DNA from: Sulfurimonas hydrogeniphila
Lineage (GTDB): Bacteria > Campylobacterota > Campylobacteria > Campylobacterales > Sulfurimonadaceae
Direction of reading: 5' to 3'
Assembly: GCF_009068765.1 (NCBI RefSeq)
Contig: NZ_CP035534.1
Location: forward strand, 1,426,001-1,490,000
Length of the DNA stretch: 64,000 bases
The notes under the pieces are model-generated. The model was given only the letters and a program-made list of their open reading frames with translations. It was not told the DNA's origin and did no database searches. This document shows positions 8,846-18,111 of the stretch, one piece after another; position 1 is the stretch's first letter, and each line of letters opens with the position of its first letter. The translations under genes and the position numbers were made by a program.

Positions 8846-10795
8846 ATGGCATTAATTGATCTACAAAAAATCAGCAAACACTATTCGGCACAAAAAATTC
8901 TCACTGAGGTTGACTTTCATGTGGATGCAGGTGAGCGTATAGTCATCATCGGAAAAAACGGCAGTGGAAAATCCACCTTGATGAAAATACTCAACGGGAC
9001 ACTCATACCTGATGGCGGACGCCGTATCATCAAAAATGATTTGGAAATCAAAATGCTGGATCAGCGTCCGGCATTTGAAGAAGGCCACACTGTCCGTCAG
9101 GCAGTTGAAGCAGGTCTTAAAGAGCTCAATGCCGCAAAAGAACGCTACAATGAACTCTCACTGCTTTTAAGTGAAGATTTTGGAAACAAACTGCTTTTGG
9201 AAGAGCATGAAAAGCTCTCTCGCTATATTGAACATCATAATGCCTGGAATCTGGATGATAAAATAGAGCGTATCATTGGGCATTTTCAGCTCAAACCTTA
9301 TGAAAACAAGCCTGTTATGCTCTTAAGCGGAGGCGAACAGCGGCGTGTGGCACTTGCTTCACTCCTTTTGCAAAAACCGGATGTCCTGCTTCTTGATGAA
9401 CCGACGAACCATCTTGATGTTTATATGGTTGAATTTTTAGAAGAGCTGATTCTCAAAGAGAAATTCACTCTTGTTTTTATCTCGCATGACCGATATTTCA
9501 TTGACCGAATTGCGACAAAGAGTGTTGAAGTCGAAGACTGCATTTTGCGTGAATACAAGGGCGGATACAATGACTACCTCACACAAAAAGAGGAGTACCT
9601 CAGAACCCTGCAAAAGCAGCATGACAATCTGCTGGGCATTCTAAAAAGAGAAAACGAGTGGTTTGCCAGAGGGGTGCGTGCAAGGCTCAAACGAAACGAA
9701 GGGCGCAAAGAGCGTTTGATGCAACTGCGCGAAGAGGCAAAAACAAATCCTGCCAAAATCAGAAAAATGTCTGTAGAACTCCAAAGAGAAGCAAAACATT
9801 TTAACCGTGACAAAAGCGTCAACAAACAAAAAATGCTTTTTGAAGTCGAAGATCTGTCTCTCAAACTCGGTGACAAAGAGCTGTTACACGGCTTTACAAC
9901 ACGCATACTCCAAAAAGATGTCATCGCCATTGTCGGGCCCAACGGCAGTGGAAAATCAACACTGCTAAAAGCTCTGCTTGGACGCATAGAGCCGACAAGC
10001 GGCAAGATAAAACGCGGAGAATTCAAAGTAGGCTATTTTGACCAGCACAGAGAGATGCTTGATGATGACAAAAACCTCATAGAGACTTTTTGTCCCCACG
10101 GTGGCGACCGTGTCAATGTACGAGGCAGTGATTTACATGTATACGGCTACCTTAAAAACTTTCTCTTTCCGCGTGAATTTTTAGACAAAAAGATAGGTGT
10201 ACTCAGTGGCGGCGAGAAAAACCGTGTTGCCCTTGCTCTGCTTTTTACACAGGATGTTGACATCCTCATTTTGGATGAGCCGACCAATGATCTGGATATT
10301 CCTACAATTAACATTCTCGAAGAGCAGTTGACAAATTTTCCCGGTGCCGTCATTATTGTATCGCATGACAGATACTTTGTCGACAAAATCGCAAAAAAAC
10401 TCTTTATTTTTAAGCCGGACAAAACCATTGAAGAATCACATCAGCAATACTCCGAGTATCTGGAGATAGAAAAAGAGCTGCAAGAGCTGCACACTATGGA
10501 AAAAGAGGCGACAAAAAAAGAGGAAAAACCGCGTTTACATGTAACGCAAAAACCAAAAACCTTAAAACTGACGTTTAAAGAAAAAATAGCCCTGGAAAAA
10601 CTCCCGGCCGAGATAGAAGAACTAGAAGCAAAAATAGAAGAAAAAAACACCTGTTTATCCGATCCGAAATGTTATGAGGAGACAGGTCTGAGCAAACTTG
10701 CCAAAGAGTTGGCAGATATGGAAGCGTTGTATGAGCAAAAAGTTGAAGAGCTTTTAACAATTCAGGAAAAAGAAGAAGAGATTAACAATGGATGA
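8846..10795 (+). CDS. uup: ABC-F ATPase, Uup type
   Basis: Soluble twin-ATPase of the ABC-F group, which acts on ribosomes or nucleic acids rather than as a transporter. The first cassette has Walker A GKNGSGKST (36-44) and signature LSGGEQRR (about 160). The second has GPNGSGKST (about 364) and LSGGEKNR (about 452), each followed by LLDEPTNHLD or ILDEPTNDLD. An inter-domain arm rich in Arg/Lys/Glu lies around 260-330. The C-terminal 100 residues form a coiled coil, which points to Uup rather than EttA. At 649 residues it is full length. It overlaps queF by 8 bp. Confidence 0.9.
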   Translation: MALIDLQKISKHYSAQKILTEVDFHVDAGERIVIIGKNGSGKSTLMKILNGTLIPDGGRRIIKNDLEIKMLDQRPAFEEGHTVRQAVEAGLKELNAAKERYNELSLLLSEDFGNKLLLEEHEKLSRYIEHHNAWNLDDKIERIIGHFQLKPYENKPVMLLSGGEQRRVALASLLLQKPDVLLLDEPTNHLDVYMVEFLEELILKEKFTLVFISHDRYFIDRIATKSVEVEDCILREYKGGYNDYLTQKEEYLRTLQKQHDNLLGILKRENEWFARGVRARLKRNEGRKERLMQLREEAKTNPAKIRKMSVELQREAKHFNRDKSVNKQKMLFEVEDLSLKLGDKELLHGFTTRILQKDVIAIVGPNGSGKSTLLKALLGRIEPTSGKIKRGEFKVGYFDQHREMLDDDKNLIETFCPHGGDRVNVRGSDLHVYGYLKNFLFPREFLDKKIGVLSGGEKNRVALALLFTQDVDILILDEPTNDLDIPTINILEEQLTNFPGAVIIVSHDRYFVDKIAKKLFIFKPDKTIEESHQQYSEYLEIEKELQELHTMEKEATKKEEKPRLHVTQKPKTLKLTFKEKIALEKLPAEIEELEAKIEEKNTCLSDPKCYEETGLSKLAKELADMEALYEQKVEELLTIQEKEEEINNG

Positions 10796-11285
10796 ACAAG
10801 AGTATAAAGAAAAACGCGCCCAAGAGGTCAGCCAACTCGGAGCCGGACATACAGAGTACAAATATGAATATGCACCCGAACTTTTAGAAACTTTTGAAAA
10901 TGTTCATCCTGAAATGGACTACTGGGTGACACTCAATGCAGACGAATTCACATCACTTTGCCCTAAAACAAATCAGCCGGATTTTGGAACACTCATTATC
11001 AACTATATTCCTGATGTAAAAATGGTGGAAAGCAAATCACTCAAACTCTATCTTTTTAGTTTTATCAACAGTGGTGAGTTTCATGAAGACGTCGTCAATA
11101 AAATAGGCAAAGATTTGGTCGCCTTGATGCAGCCGAAGTATCTTGAAGTTGTAGGTCTGTTTTACCCACGAGGCAATATCAGCATCCATCCGACTTTCAG
11201 TTATGCAAAAGAGGAAGACAAATACAAAGAGATAGAAAAATACAGATTTTTAAACAGAAATCTCAATCCGCAAAGAGTAGGATAA
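10788..11285 (+). CDS. queF: NADPH-dependent 7-cyano-7-deazaguanine reductase (type I)
   Basis: Reduces preQ0 to preQ1 in queuosine tRNA modification. The 165-residue single-domain form has the catalytic Cys58 and Asp65 in SLCPKTNQPDFG. The QueF motif region ESKSLKLYLFSF (about 80-95) and the T-fold end FYPRGNISIHP are present. Its ATG overlaps the end of uup by 8 bp, so translation is probably coupled. A second T-fold protein follows after 1 bp. Other queuosine genes are not in the window. Confidence 0.94.
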   Translation: MDEQEYKEKRAQEVSQLGAGHTEYKYEYAPELLETFENVHPEMDYWVTLNADEFTSLCPKTNQPDFGTLIINYIPDVKMVESKSLKLYLFSFINSGEFHEDVVNKIGKDLVALMQPKYLEVVGLFYPRGNISIHPTFSYAKEEDKYKEIEKYRFLNRNLNPQRVG

Positions 11286-11286
11286 T

Positions 11287-11643
11287 ATGCAATTAACACC
11301 TTTACATGTAAAAGAAAATACAGGCATACAGTATATGTCTCGTGAACTTCTGTTTCTGGCACACAGCGGACAGCCTTACAGAGGAACTGTTTACATCAAC
11401 TTTACCAGCAGTGGTGAGACCTTTGATTTACGTAATTTTAAAAAATACCTGACCTCACTCAGAGACAAAAAGTTTACTGCCGAAGATATTGCTTTTGAAA
11501 TCTATGAGACAATTACACAAAGTATACAGACAAAGAATCTGGGTGTAGTAGTTGATTTGAGCGCACGCGGAGGTTTGCAACAGCGACTCTGTTACGGAGC
11601 AGACTTTATACCTGTAAAAAAAGAAAATATCTTTCAGGTATAA
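11287..11643 (+). CDS. QueF-like T-fold protein lacking the catalytic Cys
   Basis: The 118-residue product lines up with its neighbour QueF. FDLRNFKKYLTSLRD matches ESKSLKLYLFSFINS, KFTAEDIAFEIYETI matches the EFHEDVVNKIGKDL helix, and LGVVVDLSARGG matches LEVVGLFYPRGN. The QueF Cys and Asp are replaced (AHSGQPYRG where QueF has CPKTNQPDFG), so reductase activity is unlikely. It may be a subunit-like partner of QueF or a separate T-fold enzyme or binding protein. It starts from ATG one base after queF, without a strong ribosome site of its own. The homology call is by eye. Confidence 0.7.
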   Translation: MQLTPLHVKENTGIQYMSRELLFLAHSGQPYRGTVYINFTSSGETFDLRNFKKYLTSLRDKKFTAEDIAFEIYETITQSIQTKNLGVVVDLSARGGLQQRLCYGADFIPVKKENIFQV

Positions 11644-11649
11644 TAAAAA

Positions 11650-11710
11650 AGACGCACAGCCCAGACTGCAGTGACTCTTCGGAATCGGCACTTCCGTGCC
11701 GACCGTTCCA
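11650..11710. repeat. Degenerate member of the paired hairpin-repeat family
   Basis: Between convergent genes. It contains a decayed left half (CAGCCCAGACTGCAGT) and a right half at 11680-11705. The right-half core CGGCACTTCCGTGCCG is a perfect 6-bp stem with loop TTCC. Other copies read GGTAC...GTGCC or GGTAC...GTACC. This copy changes the wobble side to C, so pairing is kept. It may also serve as a two-way terminator for the genes ending at 11643 and 11728. Confidence 0.7.
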
Positions 11711-11727
11711 ACTTAGAGAAAAACTCC

Positions 11728-13077
11728 TTATTTATTCGCATCCTGTAAAGAATCAGCGATTAAAAATGCCAACTCTAATGACTGATCAGCATTGAGACGC
11801 GGGTCACAGTGTGTATGATAACGAGAACTTAAATCCTCTTCTGTTACAGTAAATGAACCGCCGATACACTCCGTAACATTTTTTCCTGTCATCTCCAAAT
11901 GAACTCCGCCGGCAAATGTACCCTCAGCCTTATGTACCTGAAAGAACTGCTTCATCTCGGTTAATATAGCATCAACAGGACGTGTTTTATAGTTGTTGGA
12001 TGATTTTATAGTATTTCCGTGCATTGGGTCACATGACCAGACAACGTTGAGTCCCTCTCTCTCAACAGCACGAATCAATGCAGGCATATGCTCGCCGACT
12101 TTGTTCGCACCCATTCTCACAATGATATTGAGACGCCCTGCTTCATTTTCAGGATTTACCGCCTGAGCCAACCGTACCAGATCATCCGGGTTCATAGTAG
12201 GTCCCGCTTTAATGCCTATAGGGTTTTTAATGCCTTTCATATACTCAACATGCGCACCGTCAAGCTGGCGTGTTCTATCCCCTATCCATACCATGTGTGC
12301 TGCAGTATTATACCAGTCACCGGTAAGAGAATCCTGTCTTGTAAAAGCCTCTTCATACGGTAAAAGCAGTGCTTCATGGGAAGTAAAAAAATCTGTTTCA
12401 CGCAATGTTCTGTATGTTTTAGAAGTAACACCACAGGCTTCCATAAACTTTAATGATTTTTCTATATCCTCTGCCAATGCTTCGTATTTCTCACCCACTT
12501 CACTTTTATGGGCAAAATCCAGGTTCCACTTACTGACCTGGTGCAAGTCAGCCAATCCGCCTGATGCAAAAGCACGGAGCAGATTTTGTGTAGCCGTTGC
12601 CTGGTTATAGGCTCTTATCATACGTTCCGGATCCGGTGTACGTGACTTTTCGTCAAAGTCTATACCGTTAATAATATCCCCACGGTAAGAGTCAAGAGTA
12701 ATATCCCCTTTTGTTTCCGTATCTGAGGAACGCGGTTTTGCAAACTGACCGCCGAGACGTCCTACTTTTACAACAGGAAGTCCGCCGGCATAGGTCATAA
12801 CAACCGCCATTTGCATCAAGGCTTTAAAAGTATCGCGAATATTATCTGCATGAAATTCACTGAAACTCTCGGCACAGTCACCGCCTTGCAGTAAAAAAGC
12901 CTTTCCCTGTGACACATTGGCCAACTGTTCTTTCAATGAACGTGCTTCTCCTGCAAATACCAATGGCGGGTAGCTTTTCAACTCTTTTAAAACAGCTTCA
13001 AGTTTTGCTTTATCAGGATATGTCGGTTGTTGTAATATCGGTTTTTCTCTCCAGCTAGACGGGCTCCAAGTGCTCAT
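11728..13077 (-). CDS. 3-deoxy-7-phosphoheptulonate (DAHP) synthase, class II
   Basis: First enzyme of the shikimate pathway, joining phosphoenolpyruvate and erythrose 4-phosphate. The 449-residue protein has the plant/Mycobacterium-type class II features: N-terminal [19 protein letters not shown], metal-ligand Cys in [11 protein letters not shown], the [13 protein letters not shown] segment and [10 protein letters not shown] near residue 350. It is transcribed alone and convergent with the QueF-like gene. The other shikimate gene in the window is aroA at the right end. No leader peptide or Trp/Tyr/Phe attenuator is visible. Confidence 0.95.
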   Translation of the reverse strand: MSTWSPSSWREKPILQQPTYPDKAKLEAVLKELKSYPPLVFAGEARSLKEQLANVSQGKAFLLQGGDCAESFSEFHADNIRDTFKALMQMAVVMTYAGGLPVVKVGRLGGQFAKPRSSDTETKGDITLDSYRGDIINGIDFDEKSRTPDPERMIRAYNQATATQNLLRAFASGGLADLHQVSKWNLDFAHKSEVGEKYEALAEDIEKSLKFMEACGVTSKTYRTLRETDFFTSHEALLLPYEEAFTRQDSLTGDWYNTAAHMVWIGDRTRQLDGAHVEYMKGIKNPIGIKAGPTMNPDDLVRLAQAVNPENEAGRLNIIVRMGANKVGEHMPALIRAVEREGLNVVWSCDPMHGNTIKSSNNYKTRPVDAILTEMKQFFQVHKAEGTFAGGVHLEMTGKNVTECIGGSFTVTEEDLSSRYHTHCDPRLNADQSLELAFLIADSLQDANK

Positions 13078-13166
13078 TATCAGACCTTATATATTATTGT
13101 TTTTGGAATTTTATCAAAAAATAGCTAAAATTGCTATGAGAAAAGCTTTTTTTATGCTTAAATTAG

Positions 13167-13172
13167 TATAAT
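13167..13172 (+). promoter_or_regulatory. -10 box of the diguanylate cyclase gene
   Basis: TATAAT in AGTATAATTG, 25 bp before the ATG at 13198. It leaves a short leader with GGAG just ahead of the start. Confidence 0.45.
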
Positions 13173-13197
13173 TGTGAATATTTTTATTTGGAGATTT

Positions 13198-14121
13198 ATG
13201 ACAAAAAGTGACTTAAAATCATTAGTAACTCAAATGTATCATGAGCTGCTTGAAAATATTGACACACAACAAGAGCCTAACAAGGAACAGGTTATCACCT
13301 ATTTGCAGGATGCTGTGATGACTATTCAAAATATAAATGACGGGGATATAGACTCAGTAGAACATGCAAAGCTGGCATTCACCAACACTTATAAAGAAAT
13401 TGCAAATAAAACACTTTTATCATATCAACATACAAACAACAAATTTGCCAAACTGACTCAAATTCATGAAGAGACTATTCACAGCTATGAAAATCAGCTC
13501 ATAGATATGCCTTCAATAAAAGAAAAGTTTGATGAGATTCAAAATCACATGGCAAAAGAGGTACAACGCGCAAATCAGGTTATATCAGAGTTAAGCACAC
13601 AGGTAAAAAAACTTGAAGAGAGCTCAAACCTGGATTCTTTGACAAAAATATTCAACAGACGGGCACTTGATACATACCTTCAAAAACTCTGTGCAAAAAA
13701 AGAATTAGAGTATGAACTGCACATACTTCTTCTGGATATAGATGATTTCAAACATATCAATGATAAATACGGACATATTGCAGGTGATAAAATACTGATT
13801 TTTGTTGCCAGACTTTTAAGAAAAACATTGCGTGACGGTGATAAAGTTTTTCGTTACGGTGGCGAAGAGTTCTTGATTATACTCAACAGAATAGATGCAC
13901 AAACCTGCCAAAAAATTGCAAGAAGAATTTTAACGCTTATCAGTTCAAATCAACTCTTTTATCAGGGAAAATCTTTGAAAGTAACCATGAGTCTGGGTGC
14001 GACAATGTACTATCCTGGCGATACGGCGGAAACACTTATAGAAAGAGCTGACAAGGCACTGTACAAATCCAAGCAAAACGGAAAAAATCAAATGCATATG
14101 GAAGTGAAAAATGGAATTTAA
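13198..14121 (+). CDS. Diguanylate cyclase (GGDEF domain)
   Basis: Makes cyclic di-GMP from GTP. ATG at 13198 is chosen over an earlier in-frame codon because GGAG lies 5 nt upstream. The 307-residue soluble protein has a helical, coiled-coil-like N-terminal half (about 1-145) with no sensor domain I can name. The GGDEF domain follows, with substrate-binding LDIDDFKHINDKYGHIAGD and the active site RYGGEEF. An RxxD product-inhibition site (RDGD) sits five residues before GGEEF, so feedback control is expected. It overlaps cvpA by 11 bp, suggesting an operon cvpA-fur-lysS headed by this gene. Confidence 0.92.
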   Translation: MTKSDLKSLVTQMYHELLENIDTQQEPNKEQVITYLQDAVMTIQNINDGDIDSVEHAKLAFTNTYKEIANKTLLSYQHTNNKFAKLTQIHEETIHSYENQLIDMPSIKEKFDEIQNHMAKEVQRANQVISELSTQVKKLEESSNLDSLTKIFNRRALDTYLQKLCAKKELEYELHILLLDIDDFKHINDKYGHIAGDKILIFVARLLRKTLRDGDKVFRYGGEEFLIILNRIDAQTCQKIARRILTLISSNQLFYQGKSLKVTMSLGATMYYPGDTAETLIERADKALYKSKQNGKNQMHMEVKNGI

Positions 14122-14728
14122 CTATTTTGACATTATTGTAGGAGTTGTCATTCTGCTCCTGGGTTTAAAAGGAATACTGAACGGGTTTTTTAAAGAAATT
14201 TTCGGACTCATTGGTATCATAGGCGGTATATTCGTAGCATCCAGATTTGGTGATGATGTCGGACTGTATCTGAGTAATACGATATTTAAATTTTCAAACG
14301 AATCGGCTATAAGTTTTACAGGTTTTCTGGTAACACTGGCACTTTTTTGGCTGGTAATGGTTCTTATAGGGTTTGCATTTAAAAAGTTAAGCGCAGTAAG
14401 CGGTCTTGGTCCGATAGACAAAATTTTGGGATTTATCGTAGGTTCAAGCAAGTTTTTTCTTATAGCAGCAGTTATTGCTTATGCGGTTTATAATGTCAAG
14501 GCAATAAGAACGACACTTGATTCTGCACTCAAAACAAGTATACTCTTTCCTGTTTTAGTCGAAACAGGAAAATATATTATGAAAATAGACCCTACGGATA
14601 TTTCAAATGATATCAATACAACAATCTCACAGGGCAGTGCTGATATGCAACAAAAAATTGAAGACAACATCTCAGCAGCAGCCTTGCAGCAAATTGACAC
14701 TATCAAAAATCAAATAAAAGAGAAATAA
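14111..14728 (+). CDS. cvpA: CvpA family membrane protein
   Basis: A 205-residue integral membrane protein of the colicin V production family. It has four spans (about 5-35, 60-85, 100-125 region) and the family start YFDIIVGVVILLLGLKGILNGFFKEIFG. The C-terminal 50 residues are soluble and Gln-rich. CvpA proteins affect envelope homeostasis but their reaction is unknown. It lies between the cyclase gene (11-bp overlap) and fur (2-bp gap). The order cvpA-fur-lysS is, from memory, conserved in Campylobacter. Confidence 0.88.
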   Translation: MEFNYFDIIVGVVILLLGLKGILNGFFKEIFGLIGIIGGIFVASRFGDDVGLYLSNTIFKFSNESAISFTGFLVTLALFWLVMVLIGFAFKKLSAVSGLGPIDKILGFIVGSSKFFLIAAVIAYAVYNVKAIRTTLDSALKTSILFPVLVETGKYIMKIDPTDISNDINTTISQGSADMQQKIEDNISAAALQQIDTIKNQIKEK

Positions 14729-14730
14729 TT

Positions 14731-15216
14731 ATGATACATGTAACGACAAACTTCAACAATAAAACCATGGAATATGAAGAACTGCTGAATGATTTCAAAA
14801 AATTATTAAAAAAGAATAATCTCAAATTTACGATTCAGCGTGAAGTGATATTGGAAACTCTGTACAATTCGGATGAACATCTGACTCCTGAAGATTTACA
14901 TCATCTCCTGCAAAACAAATACCCGGAACTAAAAACAGGTATAGCAACTGTTTACAGAACACTTTCGCTTCTTGAAGACTCCCAGGTTGTTACCTCACTT
15001 TCATTTGGAGCACAGGGAAAAAAATACGAACTTGGTGTAAAAATACATCACGACCACCTCATCTGTACAGAATGTGGAAAAATCACAGAATTTTTGGATG
15101 ATGAGATAGAAAAGCGCCAACATATAATCACAAAAAAATTCGGTTTTAAAATGACTGACCACTCTATGCAGATATATGGCGTTTGTAAAGAGTGCCAAGA
15201 AAAAGAAAACAACTAA
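14731..15216 (+). CDS. fur: Ferric uptake regulator
   Basis: Iron-responsive repressor. The 161-residue protein has the winged-helix DNA-binding part ([12 protein letters not shown], then [14 protein letters not shown] as the recognition region) and a dimerisation domain. The metal sites are in [12 protein letters not shown], and a second Cys-x-x-Cys (CKEC) lies at the C-terminus for structural zinc. The N-terminus is about 12 residues longer than many Fur proteins. A start at Met13 is possible but has no ribosome site. The lysS reading frame begins only 16 bp after the fur stop. Confidence 0.94.
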   Translation: MIHVTTNFNNKTMEYEELLNDFKKLLKKNNLKFTIQREVILETLYNSDEHLTPEDLHHLLQNKYPELKTGIATVYRTLSLLEDSQVVTSLSFGAQGKKYELGVKIHHDHLICTECGKITEFLDDEIEKRQHIITKKFGFKMTDHSMQIYGVCKECQEKENN

Positions 15217-15232
15217 GAAAGAAGGAAAACTA

Positions 15233-16747
15233 TTGATTTTTGAAAATAAATACATACAGCAAAGAATAGAAAAAGCAAATGCATTAAAAGATGCAGGGTA
15301 CAATCCTTATGCAAATGATTCACAAAGAAATACAACTATCGAAAAATATTTGAATGTCAACTCTGATGTGGCCGAGATGGAAAACAAACGTGACGAAAAG
15401 CGTCACTACATTGTAAGCGGGCGTATAAAGTTTCTTCGTATTATGGGAAAAGCAAGTTTTGTAAAGATTGAAGATGAAAGCGGTATGCTACAGGTTTATA
15501 TTACACGCGACAATCTTCCTGAGGGTTTCTACAACACTATGTTTAAAAAAAACATAGAAGTCGGAGATATCATTGAAGTCGGCGGTTTTCCTTTTGTAAC
15601 AGGACAGGGAGAACTCTCTTTGCATGTAGACAGTTTCAAACTCCTGACAAAAGCCATCTCACCGCTTCCTGAAAAATTTCACGGTATTACTGACAAAGAG
15701 ATTCGTTACAGAAAACGCTATCTTGATCTGATTATGAATGCGGAAGTCAGAAAAACTTTTCAAATCCGTTCCCGCGTTATCTCTTTGACACGCCGTTTCT
15801 TTGAGGACAAAGGTTTTTTGGAAGTGGAAACACCTATGATGCATCCTATTGCCGGCGGGGCCAATGCCAAACCTTTTGTTACACATCATAATGCACTCGG
15901 TGTTGACAGATACCTCAGAATTGCACCGGAACTTTACCTTAAAAGGCTCATTGTCGGCGGTTTTGAAGCCGTTTTTGAAATCAACCGTAACTTTAGAAAT
16001 GAGGGGATGGATGCAACACATAACCCTGAATTCACCTCTATAGAGTTTTACTGGGCATACAAAACATACAAAGATTTAATCGAAATCACAAAAGAGTACT
16101 TCCAGTACCTTTTTGAACATTTAAATCTGCCGACACTCTTGCCTTACGGTGATTTGGAAGTCAATTTTGCAAACTTCCAGGAGATTCCTCTTATAGAGTC
16201 TTTAACAACGATTGGCGGAGTTCCTGCAGATGTTACAAAAGACAAAGAAAAAATCATTGCCTATTTGAATGAAAAAGGTATTACGGTTAAACCCGGAATG
16301 AATTTGGGGCAGCTTCAGGGTGAACTTTTTGATGAATTTGTTGAGAAAAAACTGATAGACCCTACTTTTATTACAGAGTATCCTGTTGAAATTTCTCCGC
16401 TTGCTCGCAGAAGTGATGCACATCCTGAAATTACAGAGAGGTTTGAACTCTTTATAGCAGGCCGTGAAATTGCCAATGCTTTCAGTGAGTTAAATGACCC
16501 AATAGACCAACTTGCACGTTTTGAAGGACAGATGGCTGCAAAAGAGAGCGGAGATGACGAAGCCCATGAAATGGACAGTGATTTTGTTGAAGCACTCAGC
16601 TATGGCATGGCACCAACAGCGGGACAGGGAATAGGAATAGACAGACTTGTAATGTTGCTGACAAATGAGCACAGCATAAGAGATGTTTTACTCTTCCCTG
16701 CTATGAAACCTGTACAGGAAGAAAACACAAAAGAAGAGGAAGAGTAA
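15233..16747 (+). CDS. lysS: Lysyl-tRNA synthetase, class II
   Basis: Charges tRNA-Lys. I place the start at TTG 15233, with GAAGGAAAAC 8 nt upstream. This gives 504 residues, the usual length, beginning [16 protein letters not shown]. An earlier ATG at 15176 lies inside fur and would add a Lys-rich tail unlike the family. The OB-fold anticodon domain covers about 50-150. The class II core shows motif 2 ([21 protein letters not shown]) and motif 3 ([13 protein letters not shown]). It is the last gene of the cvpA-fur-lysS run. Confidence 0.95.
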   Translation: MIFENKYIQQRIEKANALKDAGYNPYANDSQRNTTIEKYLNVNSDVAEMENKRDEKRHYIVSGRIKFLRIMGKASFVKIEDESGMLQVYITRDNLPEGFYNTMFKKNIEVGDIIEVGGFPFVTGQGELSLHVDSFKLLTKAISPLPEKFHGITDKEIRYRKRYLDLIMNAEVRKTFQIRSRVISLTRRFFEDKGFLEVETPMMHPIAGGANAKPFVTHHNALGVDRYLRIAPELYLKRLIVGGFEAVFEINRNFRNEGMDATHNPEFTSIEFYWAYKTYKDLIEITKEYFQYLFEHLNLPTLLPYGDLEVNFANFQEIPLIESLTTIGGVPADVTKDKEKIIAYLNEKGITVKPGMNLGQLQGELFDEFVEKKLIDPTFITEYPVEISPLARRSDAHPEITERFELFIAGREIANAFSELNDPIDQLARFEGQMAAKESGDDEAHEMDSDFVEALSYGMAPTAGQGIGIDRLVMLLTNEHSIRDVLLFPAMKPVQEENTKEEEE

Positions 16748-16762
16748 AAATACTCTTTCCTC
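16736..16762. terminator. Hairpin between convergent lysS and the HicA-like gene
   Basis: The stem GAGGAAGAGTA pairs with TACTCTTTCCTC around an AAA loop with one bulged T. It overlaps the lysS stop codon and lies about 20 bp before the end of the opposing gene. A C7 run follows instead of a T-run, so terminator function is uncertain. Confidence 0.3.
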
Positions 16763-16780
16763 CCCCCCATCTTCTGCTGA

Positions 16781-17041
16781 TTACAGCTTCTCTGGAGTCA
16801 GCCCTGCACTCTCTAAAAAATGACGCAGTTCTACCACTATCTCTTTTGAAATATTTGTATCTTGATGAGGAAGAGGCATAACATACTCTTTGTCATTTAA
16901 AAATATTTTTACATGATGATTTTTTGTCATCTCTATTTTTGCACCATAATGTTCTAAAGCATGTATTAGTTTTTTATAATCAATATTAGATGAAAGCGGA
17001 TGCTCAAATACTTTTTCTATTTTTGCTTTGTGTTTACTCAT
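16781..17041 (-). CDS. HicA-like double-stranded RNA-binding-fold protein, unpaired
   Basis: An 86-residue protein with the HicA layout: a first helix ending in DYKKLIHALEHYGAKIE, a beta-hairpin with a histidine pair (TKNHHVKIFLNDKEYVMPLPH), then EIVVELRHFLESAGLTPEKL. Known HicA toxins are mRNA endonucleases using a His in the strand region. No HicB antitoxin gene lies on either side, and the N-terminal extension (KIEKVFEHPLSSNI) is longer than in typical toxins. It fits the solitary housekeeping HicA-like proteins seen in many Proteobacteria rather than an active toxin-antitoxin pair. Confidence 0.65.
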   Translation of the reverse strand: MSKHKAKIEKVFEHPLSSNIDYKKLIHALEHYGAKIEMTKNHHVKIFLNDKEYVMPLPHQDTNISKEIVVELRHFLESAGLTPEKL

Positions 17042-17129
17042 GGGTAAATCCTTTTCTTTTTTATTTATAGTGCTATTATAACATGCAGACAGAGAAACTT
17101 TTGCTACTTAGTTTGCATTTTTTTCAAAA

Positions 17130-17410
17130 CCAGGAATGCAGTGCCGGAACTCACCGTTTTTTCTCCACTCTCAGCCAGGACTGCAGAAAAAAATTCAGTT
17201 TTTTTCTAAGTCATGCTTTAGCATAGAAAGTCCGGGTTTCGAAATATTCCGGAATCGGTACTTTAGTGCCGACTGTTGTTACATCCTTGTCACTCTCAGC
17301 CCACCCTAAAGGATGGGTTCCAGAAAAATAATATGCTTTTTCCCAACCTAATGCATCAAGACTGAAGTCCGAGGGTTCCGAAATATTCCGGAATCGGTAC
17401 TCTGCTTTTA
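17130..17410. repeat. Intergenic cluster of paired hairpin repeats, partly decayed
   Basis: The 380-bp gap 17042-17421 is largely made of repeat remnants. A decayed pair spans about 17130-17210. A clear right half lies at 17250-17277 (core GGTACTTTAGTGCC), a clear left half at 17300-17317 (CCCACCC-TAAA-GGATGGG), another decayed left half near 17358-17379, and a right half cut short at 17389-17405 abuts the methyltransferase 3' end. Reading frames across this DNA, including one overlapping the methyltransferase, have no start signal and follow the repeat, so I treat it as non-coding. Confidence 0.75.
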
Positions 17411-17421
17411 CTCCTTTTTTG

Positions 17422-18111
17422 CTACTCTGTTCTTTTTTTAAAGATAAGCAGTGTTTTGTCTTGTGTATCATAAAGAGAAAAAGTCTGTTTTTCCACAAGT
17501 TTGAGTTTTGAAAGTTTTTGAAATATCTGTATTTTATGAAAATACTGCACAATTGTATCTTGCTGTTTTGTATAACTTCCATCTTCTTTTTTTTCAAAAA
17601 GTGTGAATTTTGTATGCAGTTCATTGTTTTGAAATATGGCATCGACATTTAAAAATTCTTCTTCATTTTCACTGCTCATCGTTCCTTCTGCCACATCACT
17701 GAAACCATAAAGCGTATTGATATCAGCGATAAAAACACCCTCATCACTGAGTTTGTCCGCAACCGATTCCAAAAAAGAAAGAAGACTCTCTCTGTCCATA
17801 AAATTTAAAACATCAAAAATACTTACAATGGCATCAAATTTGCCATCAACCTCTTTTATATCAATGCACTCGGCGTCAAATCCCTGCTCTTTACACTCAG
17901 CAACCATTACAGCACTCAAATCAATGCCTTTACATGTAACACCGTCGCTACTCATTCGCTGCATAAATCCGCCACGACCGCATCCGACATCCAGCAGTGT
18001 TTTTACACTATAGTCATCCAGTTCCGAGCGGTATAAATCATAGAGTGCCTCTGTAGCCTCTTCTATACCTAAAAGATGTTCTGCCTTGGCATAAAGATCA
18101 AGATTAGTCAT
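17422..18111 (-). CDS. Class I SAM-dependent methyltransferase
   Basis: A 229-residue soluble Rossmann-fold methyltransferase. SAM-binding motif I is LLDVGCGRGG (about 39-48). The acidic residue after strand 2 is in GIDLSAVMV, and motif IV is FDAIVSIFDVLNF. The substrate cannot be told: the family (methyltransferase 11/25 type) includes small-molecule and lipid enzymes. It starts inside the last codons of hisG (8-bp overlap), so it belongs to the coaX-hisG run, though no histidine or CoA role is known to me. Confidence 0.85.
   Translation of the reverse strand: MTNLDLYAKAEHLLGIEEATEALYDLYRSELDDYSVKTLLDVGCGRGGFMQRMSSDGVTCKGIDLSAVMVAECKEQGFDAECIDIKEVDGKFDAIVSIFDVLNFMDRESLLSFLESVADKLSDEGVFIADINTLYGFSDVAEGTMSSENEEEFLNVDAIFQNNELHTKFTLFEKKEDGSYTKQQDTIVQYFHKIQIFQKLSKLKLVEKQTFSLYDTQDKTLLIFKKRTE

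Noticed and set aside
16762-16768. C7 tract as a phase-variation switch
   Set aside because: It lies after both convergent genes and is short. It is not inside a frame or promoter.
17211-17648. Reading frame of 145 codons covering the repeat cluster and the methyltransferase 3' end
   Set aside because: It follows the repeat, overlaps a recognised methyltransferase in another frame and has no ribosome site.
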